Shown here piece by piece: positions 44,498 to 54,888 of a stretch of DNA of 64,000 bases. The notes under the pieces are model-generated. The model saw only the letters and a list, made by a program, of their open reading frames with translations, did not search any database and was not told where the DNA came from. The stretch lies in NCBI GenBank assembly GCA_028456385.1, contig JALNQF010000040.1, positions 186,001-250,000 on the forward strand, read 5' to 3'. The position numbers were made by a program, and so were the translations under genes. The stretch is from Ophiosphaerella korrae. Its lineage: Eukaryota; Ascomycota; Dothideomycetes; Pleosporales; Phaeosphaeriaceae. Within the stretch, counting starts at the first letter, position 1. Every line of letters begins with the position of its first letter.

Positions 44498-46259
44498 TCA
44501 AAACATGCTGCTCTTCTTTTTCTTCAACTTTTCTCCGTTCGCCTCACTCTGCGTTCTCAGCCCCCAGAAACTCTTCTTCGCTTTTGGCTGAGCTTGCGGT
44601 TTCGGTAATCCGTTACTGAAGAAACTGCTATGGCTTGCTGTCGGTCGGTGTGTTCCAGGTGTCAAATACGGGCCTGATGGCTGCGCAGGCACAGGAGCGG
44701 GCCGTGGTGCTTGGGCAGGTCGCTGTGACTGCCATGGGCCTTGAATCAGTGGTATCGAGTGGCGATTTGACTGTGGGTGTGATGGTCGCAGCAAGTTGGA
44801 TTGGTCGCCAAATTGCTTTCGCAGACGTTCCGTCTCCTTGTCTACCTCGGCTTGTTTTCGTCGTTTCTCTCGATCTTCCCGCTCTTTCTGCTTCTTTTCC
44901 TGCTCTAGGAACTGAAGTGTTTGTCTCTCTTCTTCCGCTTCTCGCCTTCTCCGTGCCTTCTTCATGGCCTCAGCTTGTCGCTTCTGCTCACGTGCTTCGG
45001 CCTCCACCTGAGCCTTCAGCCGCGCGGTTTCAGCATCTATCTCCCATTGTGCACGAGGATCTAACCGGGGCCCCTGCTGAGGTTGTTGTGGTTGCTGCTG
45101 CGGCCTTTGTGACTGTTGTTGCGAATACTGCGATTGTGGTAACCGTTGTTGTTGTTGAGGTTGGTTCGGGCGATTATTCGTTTGTAATGGCGGAAGGGAA
45201 GAACGTTTATTCGCGAGACTGCTGTTTGTGTATGAAGGTGGCTGCATCTGAGCATTAACAGCAGCCCCCCCTGCTGGCTGCAAGGGCACCTTCTCCCGTG
45301 GGTACTGTGATGGTCCACTGTAAGCCGGGGGCGGTGGGGGTTGCGGTGTCATGACGGGCGGCGTAAAGTTTGGAGCTTCCATTGGCGACGAGCCCTTCCT
45401 CGCCCTCATACCTGCACTATTCTTTCGAAGAGCAGCATCGGTGATATGGAACTGTTCGCCCAGGTCACTGAAAAACAGGTCGCGAATCACTGCTGCACCA
45501 AGCAGTAGCGCCACCTCCAAGCCTTTATAGTCCTCAATCTCGATGCGATACATGTTGGGCTCCATGATGGTTATCTCCCTCATACCAGAGAACAGCGCCA
45601 CTGCAATATCCGGCTCCTTATTCTTTTTCACTTTCTTCCCTGTCGGATCCGTTGATTTTCCCGTCATATAACACGTCATATCCTTGCCCAGCCGGCCCTC
45701 CTTCCTCCATGCAAAATTGACTCGTGGCGTACTTGCATCGGCACCTGGATCAGTCTGCGTGCGGTCGAGATCGGAGCTGCTCGGCATGCGAAAAGTGACC
45801 TGTGGTATGCTAAATTCCCAGCTAATTGTACTGCTCCATTTTGTGGTCTGCTGCTTCACCACGACTTGCGTGTCCGGGTTGTAGAGTTGGATCGCGAATT
45901 CGGTGGGGTAGATGGGTTGGGGTGGAGGGGGGACGCCACCATTTCTACGGATCTCTTCCTGCGAGAGCGTTGGATGCGTCCAGCCCGGTTTCGCAAGCAC
46001 TTCGCCGTAGAGGATATCAGGGCGGTGTGAGTCAAACAAGGCTACTGCATATGTGTTCTTCGCGTCGTTGGTTGAGGGGTCGACATGGTGCAGGGCGTAT
46101 TGGGCGTCGGGCTCTGAGCCATTTTGGGTGAAATAGAAGGATTCATGGTGTTTGAGCTTGTCGGCTGAAGGCTTGAGAAAGAAGGCTACGCTGTGTCAAT
46201 AGAGCCTGCGCGTTGCTGGAGGACAAGGCTGACGCACTGGGAAGGTTTTCGTCTAACAT
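44498..46259 (-). CDS. Conserved fungal protein: globular N-terminus, Q/P-rich linker and charged coiled coil
   Basis: A 22-bp first exon (46259-46238, MLDENLP) and a 52-bp intron (GTGCGT...GCGTAG) precede exon 46185-44498; 569 residues. The N-terminal 220 residues are globular and begin FFLKPSADKLKHHESFYFTQ; features include YGEVLAKPGWTHPTLSQEE and MEPNMYRIEIEDYKGLEVA. A Pro/Gln-rich linker follows with long Q runs (about residues 310-370), then a highly charged helix rich in K, R and E, and a basic Lys tail (KLKKKKSSMF). The pattern occurs widely in Pezizomycotina, but I know no function. The first exon was chosen because it is the only ATG that splices in frame with a normal intron. Confidence 0.82.
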
Positions 46260-47134
46260 TGCGTCATATCGAGGCTATAGCGCTTCTGTAAACTAGTTCG
46301 CAAGCTGCAGGTTGAGGAATTGTGAACCAGCAGGTCCTGGAGTGAAGCTTTGCAGTAGTAGGTTGGCAAGTTATCTATATCCAGTCGTGAGTTGAATGGT
46401 TGGCCCCCATACGCGCAACATCTGGGGCTTAGGTTGGCGTACTCTTCACTCCCCTGCATGTCCGACACACTGGCATGAAAACTGTGGCCAATGGTGAGTG
46501 CCGCGCCACGCTAAGAATAGCAACCGCAGCCTTGCGAACGCGACTCCTCAAAGCGACCCACCCCAACCCCCATCGCATGGCGTTTTCACTTGTCAATCCT
46601 GCTCTCGCCAGATCCCCCAAACCGGACCAGGATTTTATGGTTCCGCATTACTCAGCCCACGTGCCCTGGAAAAGCTTGCAACAGATGGCGTTGGGCCTAG
46701 CCTCAAGTTCCCTGAACAAGGCCACAGGGTGTTTCACAGCACCAACACAGCCTCCCGCAATGCCACCACCCACTTTCGCACGGAGAGTGTGTGCATGGCG
46801 GTCTTTCGACAAACAAGGCAGAATTTAAGGCTGCTTTTGCTTCCTGCTGCGGGGTCTGCATATTTCGACATTGACTATCTCTATCTAGGTATCTGATTGT
46901 TCATCCTTCTCTGGTCCTCCTCGATTACGCGTCCCACCCCTGTCTTATGGGCAAGACCTTCTGGATGCCTTCTAAGCCGTGACGACATTCTCGAAATTAC
47001 GACGCTCTGTGTTATTAAATAAGCACACCTCAATCCTCCATAGGTCCACAAAAGATGCCTTGTCCAATCAACCCAACTATACGCGTGTTCGTAGTACGGG
47101 GCTGCTGATGCCTCCTTGGATCGAGTCATCAATT
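46260..47134. other. Intergenic, upstream of the Q/P-rich gene
   Basis: Holds the promoter of the Q/P-rich gene and the 3' flank of the Cys-rich gene. Two overlapping plus-strand ORFs of 117 and 132 codons lack motifs and are not called. Confidence 0.5.
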
Positions 47135-47956
47135 TCAGTGCGTAACTATGATATGATTTTTCGTTCCCCTTCTCTTCTTTTTTGCAGCCTCTCGAACAAC
47201 TAGACGGTATGACAGCCACGCAAGGATCAACGTACCGAGATTGAGCAAAAAGGCAGCAAGACCAATTCCACCTCCTAGACCCATCGATAACCGATTTTCG
47301 AATGTCCATCCTGTGTTTTGTCAGTGTATAATCCTATAAAGGGCTAATGGATCTTGCCGCCATGTTTGGCATCACTTTTGGCGTCGTTTTTGGCGTCATT
47401 TTGCTGATTTGGGTTGGGGTTCGTCGTCGTCGTCCCGGCGTTGGAATTGGTCTGATTTTTCAATTGCCCGACGAGTTTGAGCCACCGCTCTTTTGGTGGA
47501 TATCCTTCACTCGTGCAGAATGTTGCAAGTACATTCTGCATTGCTTCATAGTCTCTGTCTGGAAGAGGTTCAGTACTAACAGACATTGCACAGTACCGCT
47601 CGCCAGCGTTAAATGCAACGGCGAAGGTGGCATCAAACCTTGGCTGTTTGCATAGACACTCAGCATTGGTACATTTCCGTTGTGCGGCGATACCACGGTA
47701 GTCTTCCCACTGCTGCCATCTACGTAGCGGACTACAGTTTGCTTCGTTGCGGTTGCCGTCTTTGTCGTAACATCCAGTCAGTGTGAACTTTACACATGAC
47801 GACAAATTTGAATAGCCCGGGGTTGTCGTTAGGGTTATGTTCGGCCCTCAGTGTAAAGAGTCAGAGAGTTTCTCTGGCGATATAGAACAGCTTACCTCTC
47901 GACTCCGGCCTTGCAGAGCCCACTGCGTACACCAAGCATACGTCTTGATACGCCAT
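47135..47956 (-). CDS. Cys-rich ectodomain protein with single membrane helix
   Basis: Modelled exons 47956-47896, 47846-47376 and 47310-47135, 235 residues. Introns: 49 bp (GTAAGC...CTGAG) and 65 bp (GTGATG...ACACAG). The second exon has a cysteine-rich fold (SSCVKFTLTGC, NCSPLR, KCTNAECLC, RYC, TFC), then Asn/Asp/Lys-rich spacer repeats (DAKNDAKSDAK). The third exon adds a membrane helix (MGLGGGIGLAAFLLNLGTLI, then LAWLSY) and a basic stop-transfer end (KKKRR). Together this is the usual architecture of a fungal plasma-membrane receptor-like protein. The first exon lacks a convincing signal peptide, so the 5' end needs transcript support. The third exon is otherwise easy to miss because a stop in exon-2 frame precedes it. 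Confidence 0.72.
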
Positions 47957-48299
47957 CTCAGCAGTCTTGACATGCAACCGCACAACAGCAACCACATTAT
48001 ACTAATGTTATCTGACCTAGGTTCTTTTAGCGGAGAAATATTAGACGATACGCTTCTCATGCCTGAAGCAGAGTATACCTCTTGAACAGGTTGGTCACAT
48101 GATGGTACAGAATAATACATTTAATGTTAATATAATTGTGCATTAGATAATAATAAAAATAGGTATTGCTAATTCATTACATGGCCATAAGCGTTGAAAA
48201 AGACCACATGACCTTGAGTATTCATACCTTAACAAAAACACAAGAAAAACCAGCCACGTACTTTGGCCGGACCAAATCCCAGCCCAGTGCTCACTCCCA
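47957..48299. other. Intergenic between Cys-rich gene and MDR gene
   Basis: AT-rich, about 340 bp. Could contain an upstream signal-peptide exon of the Cys-rich gene, but I cannot define one. Confidence 0.4.
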
Positions 48300-49358
48300 T
48301 CACTCTTGTGGCACCTTGACAACAATCTTCCCCTTGGCTCTCCCAGTCTTCAACTTCTCAAACGCCTTCGGCGCATCCTCCCACTCAAACACACTATCAA
48401 TTACACCCTTAATCTTCCTCTCCTCCATCCAACCGGCCAACGTCCCCAAATCGCTCTTCGACCCCTTCGCCAAAAGCATCTGATACTTGATCTTCCCACC
48501 GCCCAAAAACCCTGGCCGCAGCATGTTCGAGCCCAGCTGCATGAAGCCCCCAACACTCAAGCGGATGCCAATCTGCACAAACTTGCCCTGCGGCACGACA
48601 AACTTGGACGACGCTTTGTAGAGATTCGTGGGCGTGCCAACGTTGTCAACAACGAGCTTGAACACGGGCCCTTGCTTGGTCAGCGCGGCGACAATGTCGG
48701 TGGTCTTGTAATCGATGACTTCGTCCGCGCCGAGGGATTTGCAGAACTCGACGTTGGGCGTCGAGCACGTCGTCGTAACATGGCAGCCAAGCGCCTTTGC
48801 GATCTGAATACCATACACGCCTGTTCCGCCGGAGCCGCCATTGATAAAGACCTTGTCGCCGGGCTGCACGTTGGGCTGGATGCTCTGGATCTCGGTGAGG
48901 CCGACGACGCCCATGGTAGCCGCTTCTTCCATAGGCACGTTTTCCGGCAGGGGCGTGGCTTGTGTGGGCTTTATGGCGACAAATTGGGCTAGGCTGCCTT
49001 TTGCAAACTCGCCGCCTTTGGTGCCGAAGACTTTTTGGCCGACAGTGAAGTCGGTGACGTTCTTGCCGACTTGGGCGACGGAGCCGCTGAAGTCGGTGCC
49101 GGGGATGAAGGTTGTGCCTAGGAGGCGGAGGGGCGCCGGGCCTTCGGTTACTTTGTAGTCGACAGGGTTGATGGCCATGGTGTGGACTTGGATGAGGACT
49201 TCATTGTCGTTGGGCACGGGTTTGGGTGCGGCTTCATTAATGTGCATGTTCTTTTCGATTCCTCCAGTAGTGGCCGTGTATTGCCATGCTGAGATACTCT
49301 GTTAGCTTCGATATCTGCCAGTAACTTCAAAGTACATGCCTTTCATTGTCTGTGCCAT
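48300..49358 (-). CDS. MDR-family quinone oxidoreductase-like protein
   Basis: Exons 49358-49340 and 49288-48300, 335 residues. The start MAQTMK joins AWQYTATTGG only if the 51-bp intron uses a GC donor (GCATGT) with the CTCAG acceptor; the GT two bases on breaks the frame. The protein is a zinc-free medium-chain reductase (NADPH:quinone reductase type): substrate part with MAINPVDYKV and GTDFSGSVAQVG, nucleotide-binding loop NGGSGGTGVYGIQIAKALG, then GADEVIDY and a final GRAKGKIVVKV. Catalytic zinc ligands of alcohol dehydrogenases are absent. Likely a cytosolic NADPH-dependent reductase of quinones or enones. Intact. Confidence 0.88.
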
Positions 49359-50157
49359 CTTTCAGTAGTGTGGGTATTGCGCTTGAGAAGAATTACAGTG
49401 TCCAATGTAGCTAGGTGGCTCACGCGATGTGAATTACTTGTTCCCTGGATTTTTCGATAGTCGGAAAGTTATCTACTCAGGTTCAAGATTTTGCCCCATC
49501 AGGCACGGCCATCTTATATCCACACAGATCTTGCGTGCTTACGTGCTGTCGCAATGCATTTTGTGGCCTAGCCTGCGTCATGCGATACGGCGGGGATGCT
49601 GGGTGGGGCAACCACCGACCGACATTGACAGGGGCAAAAATTGCCCGTCGCACATCCAAACCCCTGTTTCGTGCGTACAATCACACTGTCAGATGTTTAT
49701 CTAGATCGCCATCTGACGTCAACGGGCTTGAGCTGACCCAAGCCTATTTACATCCACCGATGTGATTAGGCGGCCATGGCAGTCGGCTGCAAAATCCCCC
49801 CGCACCCTCCGGCAAAGTCAGGAGACGAGCACGAATTGAGCTAAAGTCAGTTCCGTTCCGCTCACCAATAGCGCAACAAGTGATCCGGACAGCGGGCTAA
49901 ACTTCAATCCGCTGTAGCGAGGGGAATTTTACTCTACATAGAGCGTACCCCGTCGTGGAGGACCGGAGAATCGAAGTAAAAGAATCGCCACCCTTTCGAC
50001 TACCTAGCAAGCAGTAGTAAAATATTATCACAATACCTAACAGCGGCCGACAGGATAATCTAGGTTTATAGAAAACACTAAGGTTTTGGCTGTCACGTGA
50101 TGTGACATGATCTAAATCTCTATCACTTGCTACTATACCTCGGCCTCCTTGGCCTCC
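49359..50157. other. Intergenic region
   Basis: About 800 bp without a credible gene. It includes the promoter of the MDR gene and the 3' flank of the PhoD-type gene. I looked for tRNA boxes here and found none. Confidence 0.5.
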
Positions 50158-52374
50158 TTAGCCTCTTGTCGAATTGGCTGGAGGATAGGTAATAAACATC
50201 TGATTGAACCCAGTAATATTCCAACCACCAGTCAGCGTATTCAACGTCAAATTCGTCGGCACCGTACTCCCCCTCTGCAACGCACCACTCTCAACCCTTC
50301 CACCGGCAACACTTCTCTGCAAACAATTCGCCCCACTCTTAACCGTGAAATTCGCCAAACTGACTTCAAACGGATTCCGTGTTGCAACGGATGGAGAGCC
50401 TTGGAAAAGTTAGCACACGTGTAACGACCGACCACATGAACGCACCATAGTACCGCGCATTCAATTCCTCAGGCGAAATATGAAGCTCGTAGTAGCCCCT
50501 GTAGTACCCTTCCGCCCACTGAAGCTCCCTGTTATCGCGAACAAGAGCCGCTGATTTACTGCTTGAGCTGGCAATGCTGCGACCAGCGCCGTAGCCGCTC
50601 GACGACACGGCAGTGCCAGCGAATTCCACGCCAATGGCGCCGGCGCCTGTAACTTGGTCGTAGGGCGTTTCGTCCAGCCAGACAAGGTCTGAAACCCAGT
50701 TGGCGTGCGAATCACCAGCGAGGAAGGCGGTGTTGTCGATTTTGTTGGAGTAGAGGTGGTGCAGAGTGCGGTTGCGGTTGGCGGTGTAGCCCTGTGGTTG
50801 ATCAGTGTGTACCTCAGAGGTATGTAATATAGTGGAATATAGGACTTACATCCCATTGATCGGCATTCAATGGATTGCTGTACACAGCGCTGTTATTCAT
50901 GCGGCTGAAGATGATCTGGTTTCCAATAATCCTCCATGTCGCGCCTCGTTTTTTCGACTCCGACAAACTTCTATAAAACCAGTTCTCTTGCGCGCTGCCC
51001 ATTAGCGAGCGGCCAGCATCATCTTTGAGTTCCTCGATATAATTGTCGTTCCAGTCGAGCGTTGTGATGCTTCGATCATAGTTGCGAGTGTCTAACATGA
51101 CGAGATCGAACAGTTTGCCTATCTTGAAATTTCGCCATATGCGTAGATTGTCATCTAGATCGACTTGGCGGATACTGAAGGCAATCAGTACAGAATACGG
51201 TATCGTCGAGTTTAAGATACGTACGGCATCCACTCGAAATAGGCTCTTACAGCGTTCATCTTCCTTGCGTCAACACTAATACGACCGAACTTTCGGAAAG
51301 ATTCTTCGGTATTATTCATGCTGTTGGTACCAAACAGTCAGCAAGCAACAAATGACAGCCAGAGTTTGGGAATACTAACCCACTAAAGCCGTCTCTGTAG
51401 CCGTTATTTGCAACCTCGTGGTCGTCCCACGTTGGAATCCAGGCAAAGTTTTGGTGAGCAAGACGGAGATCCAAATCAGTGCGATACTGCCCAATTCTGG
51501 TCCGATAGTCGTACAGGCTAAAGATCTCGCCTTTAGGTGCTGTTGCTCGCGGGTCTTTTCCCAAATTTCCTTGACCACGCTCGTAGATGTAGTCTCCAAG
51601 ATGTACCTGGAATAATCAGTTGTAATGTTTCTGAGTGGATGATGATGTTGATAGTCGCTTACGAAAAAGTCTACATTGTCTTTTCGCGCGGCATTGCCAT
51701 ACGCGTTGAAATATCCATTGGGATAGTTACTGCAGGAGAAAACCGCAAGGCCAACTTTGGACACGCTATCGTTTTCATCGGGGCTGGTCTTCGTTCTTCC
51801 AAGCGGGCTTTTGTTTTTAGATCCACAAACGTTAAACTGGTAGTAGTAGGTTTTGAAGGGTGCTAGATTCTTTGCTTCAATCTGCTGATAATGAGTTCAA
51901 TACCTCCGTAGTAAAAGAATAGGAAGTCACCTTGATAGTAAAATCGATATCGGAAGTGGTATAAGCAGTGCCTTTGTCAACAACGGTTGAAAAGTTCCCA
52001 TCTGTTCCAACGCGATACTCAACACAAATTGGGTTCGGCGATGCGTTGATATATTTCTCTGTCTCGTGGCTATAAAATGGCACGTAGCCCGAAACAGTCA
52101 CATTAGACCTATCATGTTCAAGGGATGGAGCCACTCGCGTCCAGAGGATGACAGAGTGAGGATAAGAGTCCCCGGATGCAACACCATGCGTGAAGTTGAG
52201 CTGGGATGGGTCCCATGGTACTGCTCGCTTCACAAGGCTTCTTTTGGCAACTTTCGACACATTGATAGCAAGGCCAATGTGTCTTCGAGAAGGAGATTCG
52301 TAATTGAGGTTGCCATCGAACGAGGCTGTGGCAAGGGAGGCCAGATAAGCCACGGCGAGTAAAGAAGGAGCCAT
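50158..52374 (-). CDS. PhoD-type secreted alkaline phosphatase
   Basis: Seven exons: 52374-51931, 51881-51663, 51606-51380, 51320-51225, 51174-50850, 50791-50446, 50399-50158; introns 46-59 bp, all GT-AG; 632 residues. Signal peptide MAPSLLAVAYLASLATA, then a pro-region with KR sites. Core motifs of PhoD-like metallophosphatases appear in order: THGVASGDSYPHSVILWTR, FSCSNYPNGYF, HLGDYIYERGQG (created at a splice), WIPTWDDHEVANN, LDTRNYDR, NQIIFSR, and AGDSHANWVSD. These supply the Asp, Cys, Asn and His metal ligands expected. Several N-glycosylation sequons fit secretion. Known role: extracellular phosphomonoesterase or phosphodiesterase for phosphate gain. The C-terminal 90 residues form a beta-rich extension seen in fungal members. 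Confidence 0.93.
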
Positions 52375-52448
52375 TGTGAGTGTACATCATGCATGGCAAA
52401 TACGCTGTCCTTTATATGCTGCAAGTTTGGTTATATCTCGCCCTGTGC

Positions 52449-52495
52449 CCTTACACATCCGTACCACGACTGACCTTACACATCTGTACCACGAC
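52449..52495. repeat. 22-bp direct repeat in the PhoD-type promoter
   Basis: Two copies of CCTTACACATCYGTACCACG plus AC, at 52449-52470 and 52474-52495, differing by one C/T. They lie about 75-120 bp upstream of the phosphatase start. They may be a regulatory site pair; this is inference. Confidence 0.7.
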
Positions 52496-52688
52496 ACGGT
52501 CAGCAAGTTAGGCAACTTCGTGCGGTCCGTAATATTGGCAAATCGATCCACCAGTCATGTCTCGGATATTGTCAGTCCGTAAAATGGTTTCCGGTGATGC
52601 TCGCAGCTTGCATATGCACGGTGCGCATGTGCGGAAAGGGTGAAGTATTACTGGTCGGTTGAGGAGCTTACCCTAGCTTCCACCACTA

Positions 52689-52815
52689 CAGGCCTTCGCA
52701 TGGTGGAGCGCATCTCTGTCAAAGTTTGGCGAATCAGAGCATAACAGCCGGTGTGATCTAGAGCCGTAATTCGTCACACTCCGACAGGGATGCGCTCCGC
52801 CATGCGAAGGTACTG
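52689..52815. mobile_element. MITE-like element 1 (127 bp) with terminal inverted repeats
   Basis: Starts CAGGCCTTCGCATGGTGGAG and ends with the reverse complement of CAGTACCTTCGCATGGCGGA; the arms match over about 30 bp, with mostly C/T differences. TA flanks both ends (52687-52688, 52816-52817). No coding capacity. Confidence 0.75.
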
Positions 52816-52821
52816 TAGTTA

Positions 52822-53078
52822 CAAGGGGGCCAAGAAAGGGTGAGTAGTGCGGTTTGATGCGCTCGAGCCATGGAATTCTATCGAATCTTACGCACACTGT
52901 AATTTACATACAACTTGGATCAACTCAGTATCGTGTGTGCCCACCTCCAGCTAAGCGTACAGTCTCGCCATGGTTCTTAAATTATACACAAATTTCTATT
53001 GGAGTAAGGAATCTTCGACAACTTTCTATGGCCCGAGCGCACCGAACGCACTACTCACCCTTTCTTGGGCCCCCATTG
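52822..53078. mobile_element. MITE-like element 2 (257 bp) with about 50-bp inverted repeats
   Basis: The left arm begins CAAGGGGGCCAAGAAAGGGT; the right arm, reversed, begins CAATGGGGGCCCAAGAAAGG. The match extends through GAGTAGTGCG to GCTCGRGCCAT, about 50 bp with few gaps. TA flanks both ends (52820-52821, 53079-53080). No ORF. Length, TA target and lack of coding suit a Tc1/mariner-derived MITE. Confidence 0.8.
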
Positions 53079-53324
53079 TATCAGCGGGAAGGCAGTTAGA
53101 TGACGTCGCTTGTCCCATTCGAGCTAGTCCTGTGAGCATTCGTATCTCTCAGTCTACAAGAACTAATCAACACTGCATGCGTAAGATATACGAAAAGATA
53201 TTCTTTGACTTATGTTCTGTCTACTGTTAAAGTACTGGGATTCTGAACGGATAGTCGAGGCGTTTGAAGATTTGACAACATTCTGGAGACGCAAACTCTT
53301 TACTCTAAAAGAAAATGCTTACAG

Positions 53325-54429
53325 CTACTCAACTGTGTATACCAACTTCAGCCCAGAGACTTTATTGTCCTTGAGATCCTGTAACCCCAGAAGTGCACCC
53401 TCAAGGCCTTTGTGTACCTTGGTCGGATGCGTGCGGATCTTTCCAGAATTGATCAGATCTGTCGAAGCCTTCCAAAGCCTCGCAGCAAATGCGTAGTCAT
53501 CCTGAGAACCCTCGCGATCTCCTAGAGCTGAATAGGCGAGTCTGAAATCGACCTTGACGTCTTCACGCGGTGACGTACTCGGCAAAAGAGTAGAGATTAG
53601 GCCGCCGCTGGAGCTGATTGCTGCGGCGCAGATGTCGACTGACCCATGCTCTGAAATGCAATCATAGACTAGTTTGAGATTACCGTTGCTGGCTTTGTTG
53701 ATCTTGGAACCGACATCTGAATCCTTGTAGTCAAAGACGTGGTCGGCTCCTAGTTTGCGAACAAGATCGAAATTATGCGGTGAGGCAGTCGCAAACACTT
53801 CCAAGCCTGCGAGTTTGGCGTATTGTACAGCGAGCGTACCGGTTGCAGTTGAAGCGCCATAAATGAGAATCGAAGTTGGTTCCTGCACTTTGGCTGGCGG
53901 GAAGGGTAGGCCGAGTGACTGGTATAAACCTTGACCGATAGTGGTGATACCCACGCCTAAGGTTGCGGCATCTTCAAACGATACGTTTTCGCTGAGCTTG
54001 AGGTGGAGGCCAGCTCTAGCCTTGATATGTTCGGCTCCTGCGCCATTGGAATGGTCTTGATCGTCACCTGAAAATGGTCAGCATTGATACTCAAAACCAA
54101 CAAAATATTCTTACTTCCGCGGACGAAACCGGCAACTCTGTCGCCGACTTTCAAATCAGTCACACCTTCCCCGACTTCCTCAACTACACCGGCATAGTCG
54201 CAGCCAACAATAGCACCTGGTGATGGATTCTTAGCAATACGCTTCCAGTCCTATTCTCATCAGCCTCATACATGTCAAGGATGAGTAAAATACGTGCAGT
54301 TGGGTTAAGGGCGATAGCTTTGGTCTTGACTAGAATCCAATCGTCTTTCGTAAGCTTGGGAAGAGGCACGTCTGTCCTGAGCACGGCACCTCCATCAGGT
54401 CCATGTACAATAGCTTTTTGGGTAGACAT
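53325..54429 (-). CDS. MDR-family enoyl reductase-like oxidoreductase (zinc-binding dehydrogenase, ToxD/LovC style)
   Basis: Exons 54429-54298, 54250-54115 and 54067-53325, 336 residues. The first intron (54251-54297, 47 bp) needs a GC donor (GCACGT) to give the family sequence ALNPT-DWKRI; the second (54068-54114) is GTAAGA-CAG. Features: GCDYAGVVEEVGEGV, VGDRVAGFVRGS, FEDAATLGVGITTIGQGLYQ, the cofactor loop YGASTATGTLAVQYAKLAG, then GADHVFDYKD and a final GLKLVYTVE. This group includes stand-alone trans-enoyl reductases of polyketide pathways and general quinone reductases. No polyketide synthase is nearby, so a general reductase role is more likely. Intact if the GC-AG splice is used. Confidence 0.86.
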
Positions 54430-54888
54430 CTTTTGGGAAAGGGCTGAGATTGATTGTTATTATGTTCTAATGATAGAGTAGGTATTGTTCGGTTGGATTT
54501 ATACAAGTGAGATGGGTGAGCTTAAAAAGCAATCCATATTCTATTTGTAATCAGAGGGATTATGATAGAGTAACAGAATCGCCCATGAAGCCGAGTAAGT
54601 GGGGATCAAGTTCATCATACTTGGCATCTTCTTGCCTGTTTATTGATTATAAGATTGGTAATCAGTGAAGCGTACAGTTGAACAGTAAACGGCCAAACTG
54701 GAGGATAACGGATAATCACACCATGGAGACCTCAGCATGGGTGGGGTGAGAGTCTGTGCTCATGTAGCGCCAAGACAGTCTGGCACCCTAGCTCGTGGTC
54801 TCCTCCAAGACAAACGCGTGTAATTGTTCGAGGCTGACCACACACATACCAGGAGTAGCGTGCTCTTCGCACCATCTCTCTCTCTCGA
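54430..54888. promoter_or_regulatory. Divergent promoter region between MDR gene and MED7
   Basis: 460 bp upstream of both genes. A TCTCTCTCTC tract lies directly before the MED7 start. No TATA box is obvious on the MED7 side. Confidence 0.55.

Larger units (their letters stand above)
52375..53324. other. Intergenic region carrying repeats and two MITE-like elements
   Basis: Contains the PhoD-type promoter, a 22-bp direct repeat and two adjacent inverted-repeat elements described separately. No gene. Confidence 0.7.

Noticed and set aside
44635..45258. 207-codon plus-strand ORF
   Set aside because: Antisense to the Gln/Pro-rich and coiled-coil part of the minus-strand gene; Val/Ser composition reflects that.
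48306..48992. 228-codon plus-strand ORF
   Set aside because: Complementary to the well-supported MDR reductase.
49880..50010. Possible tRNA or small structured RNA
   Set aside because: No B box and no consistent cloverleaf could be drawn by eye.
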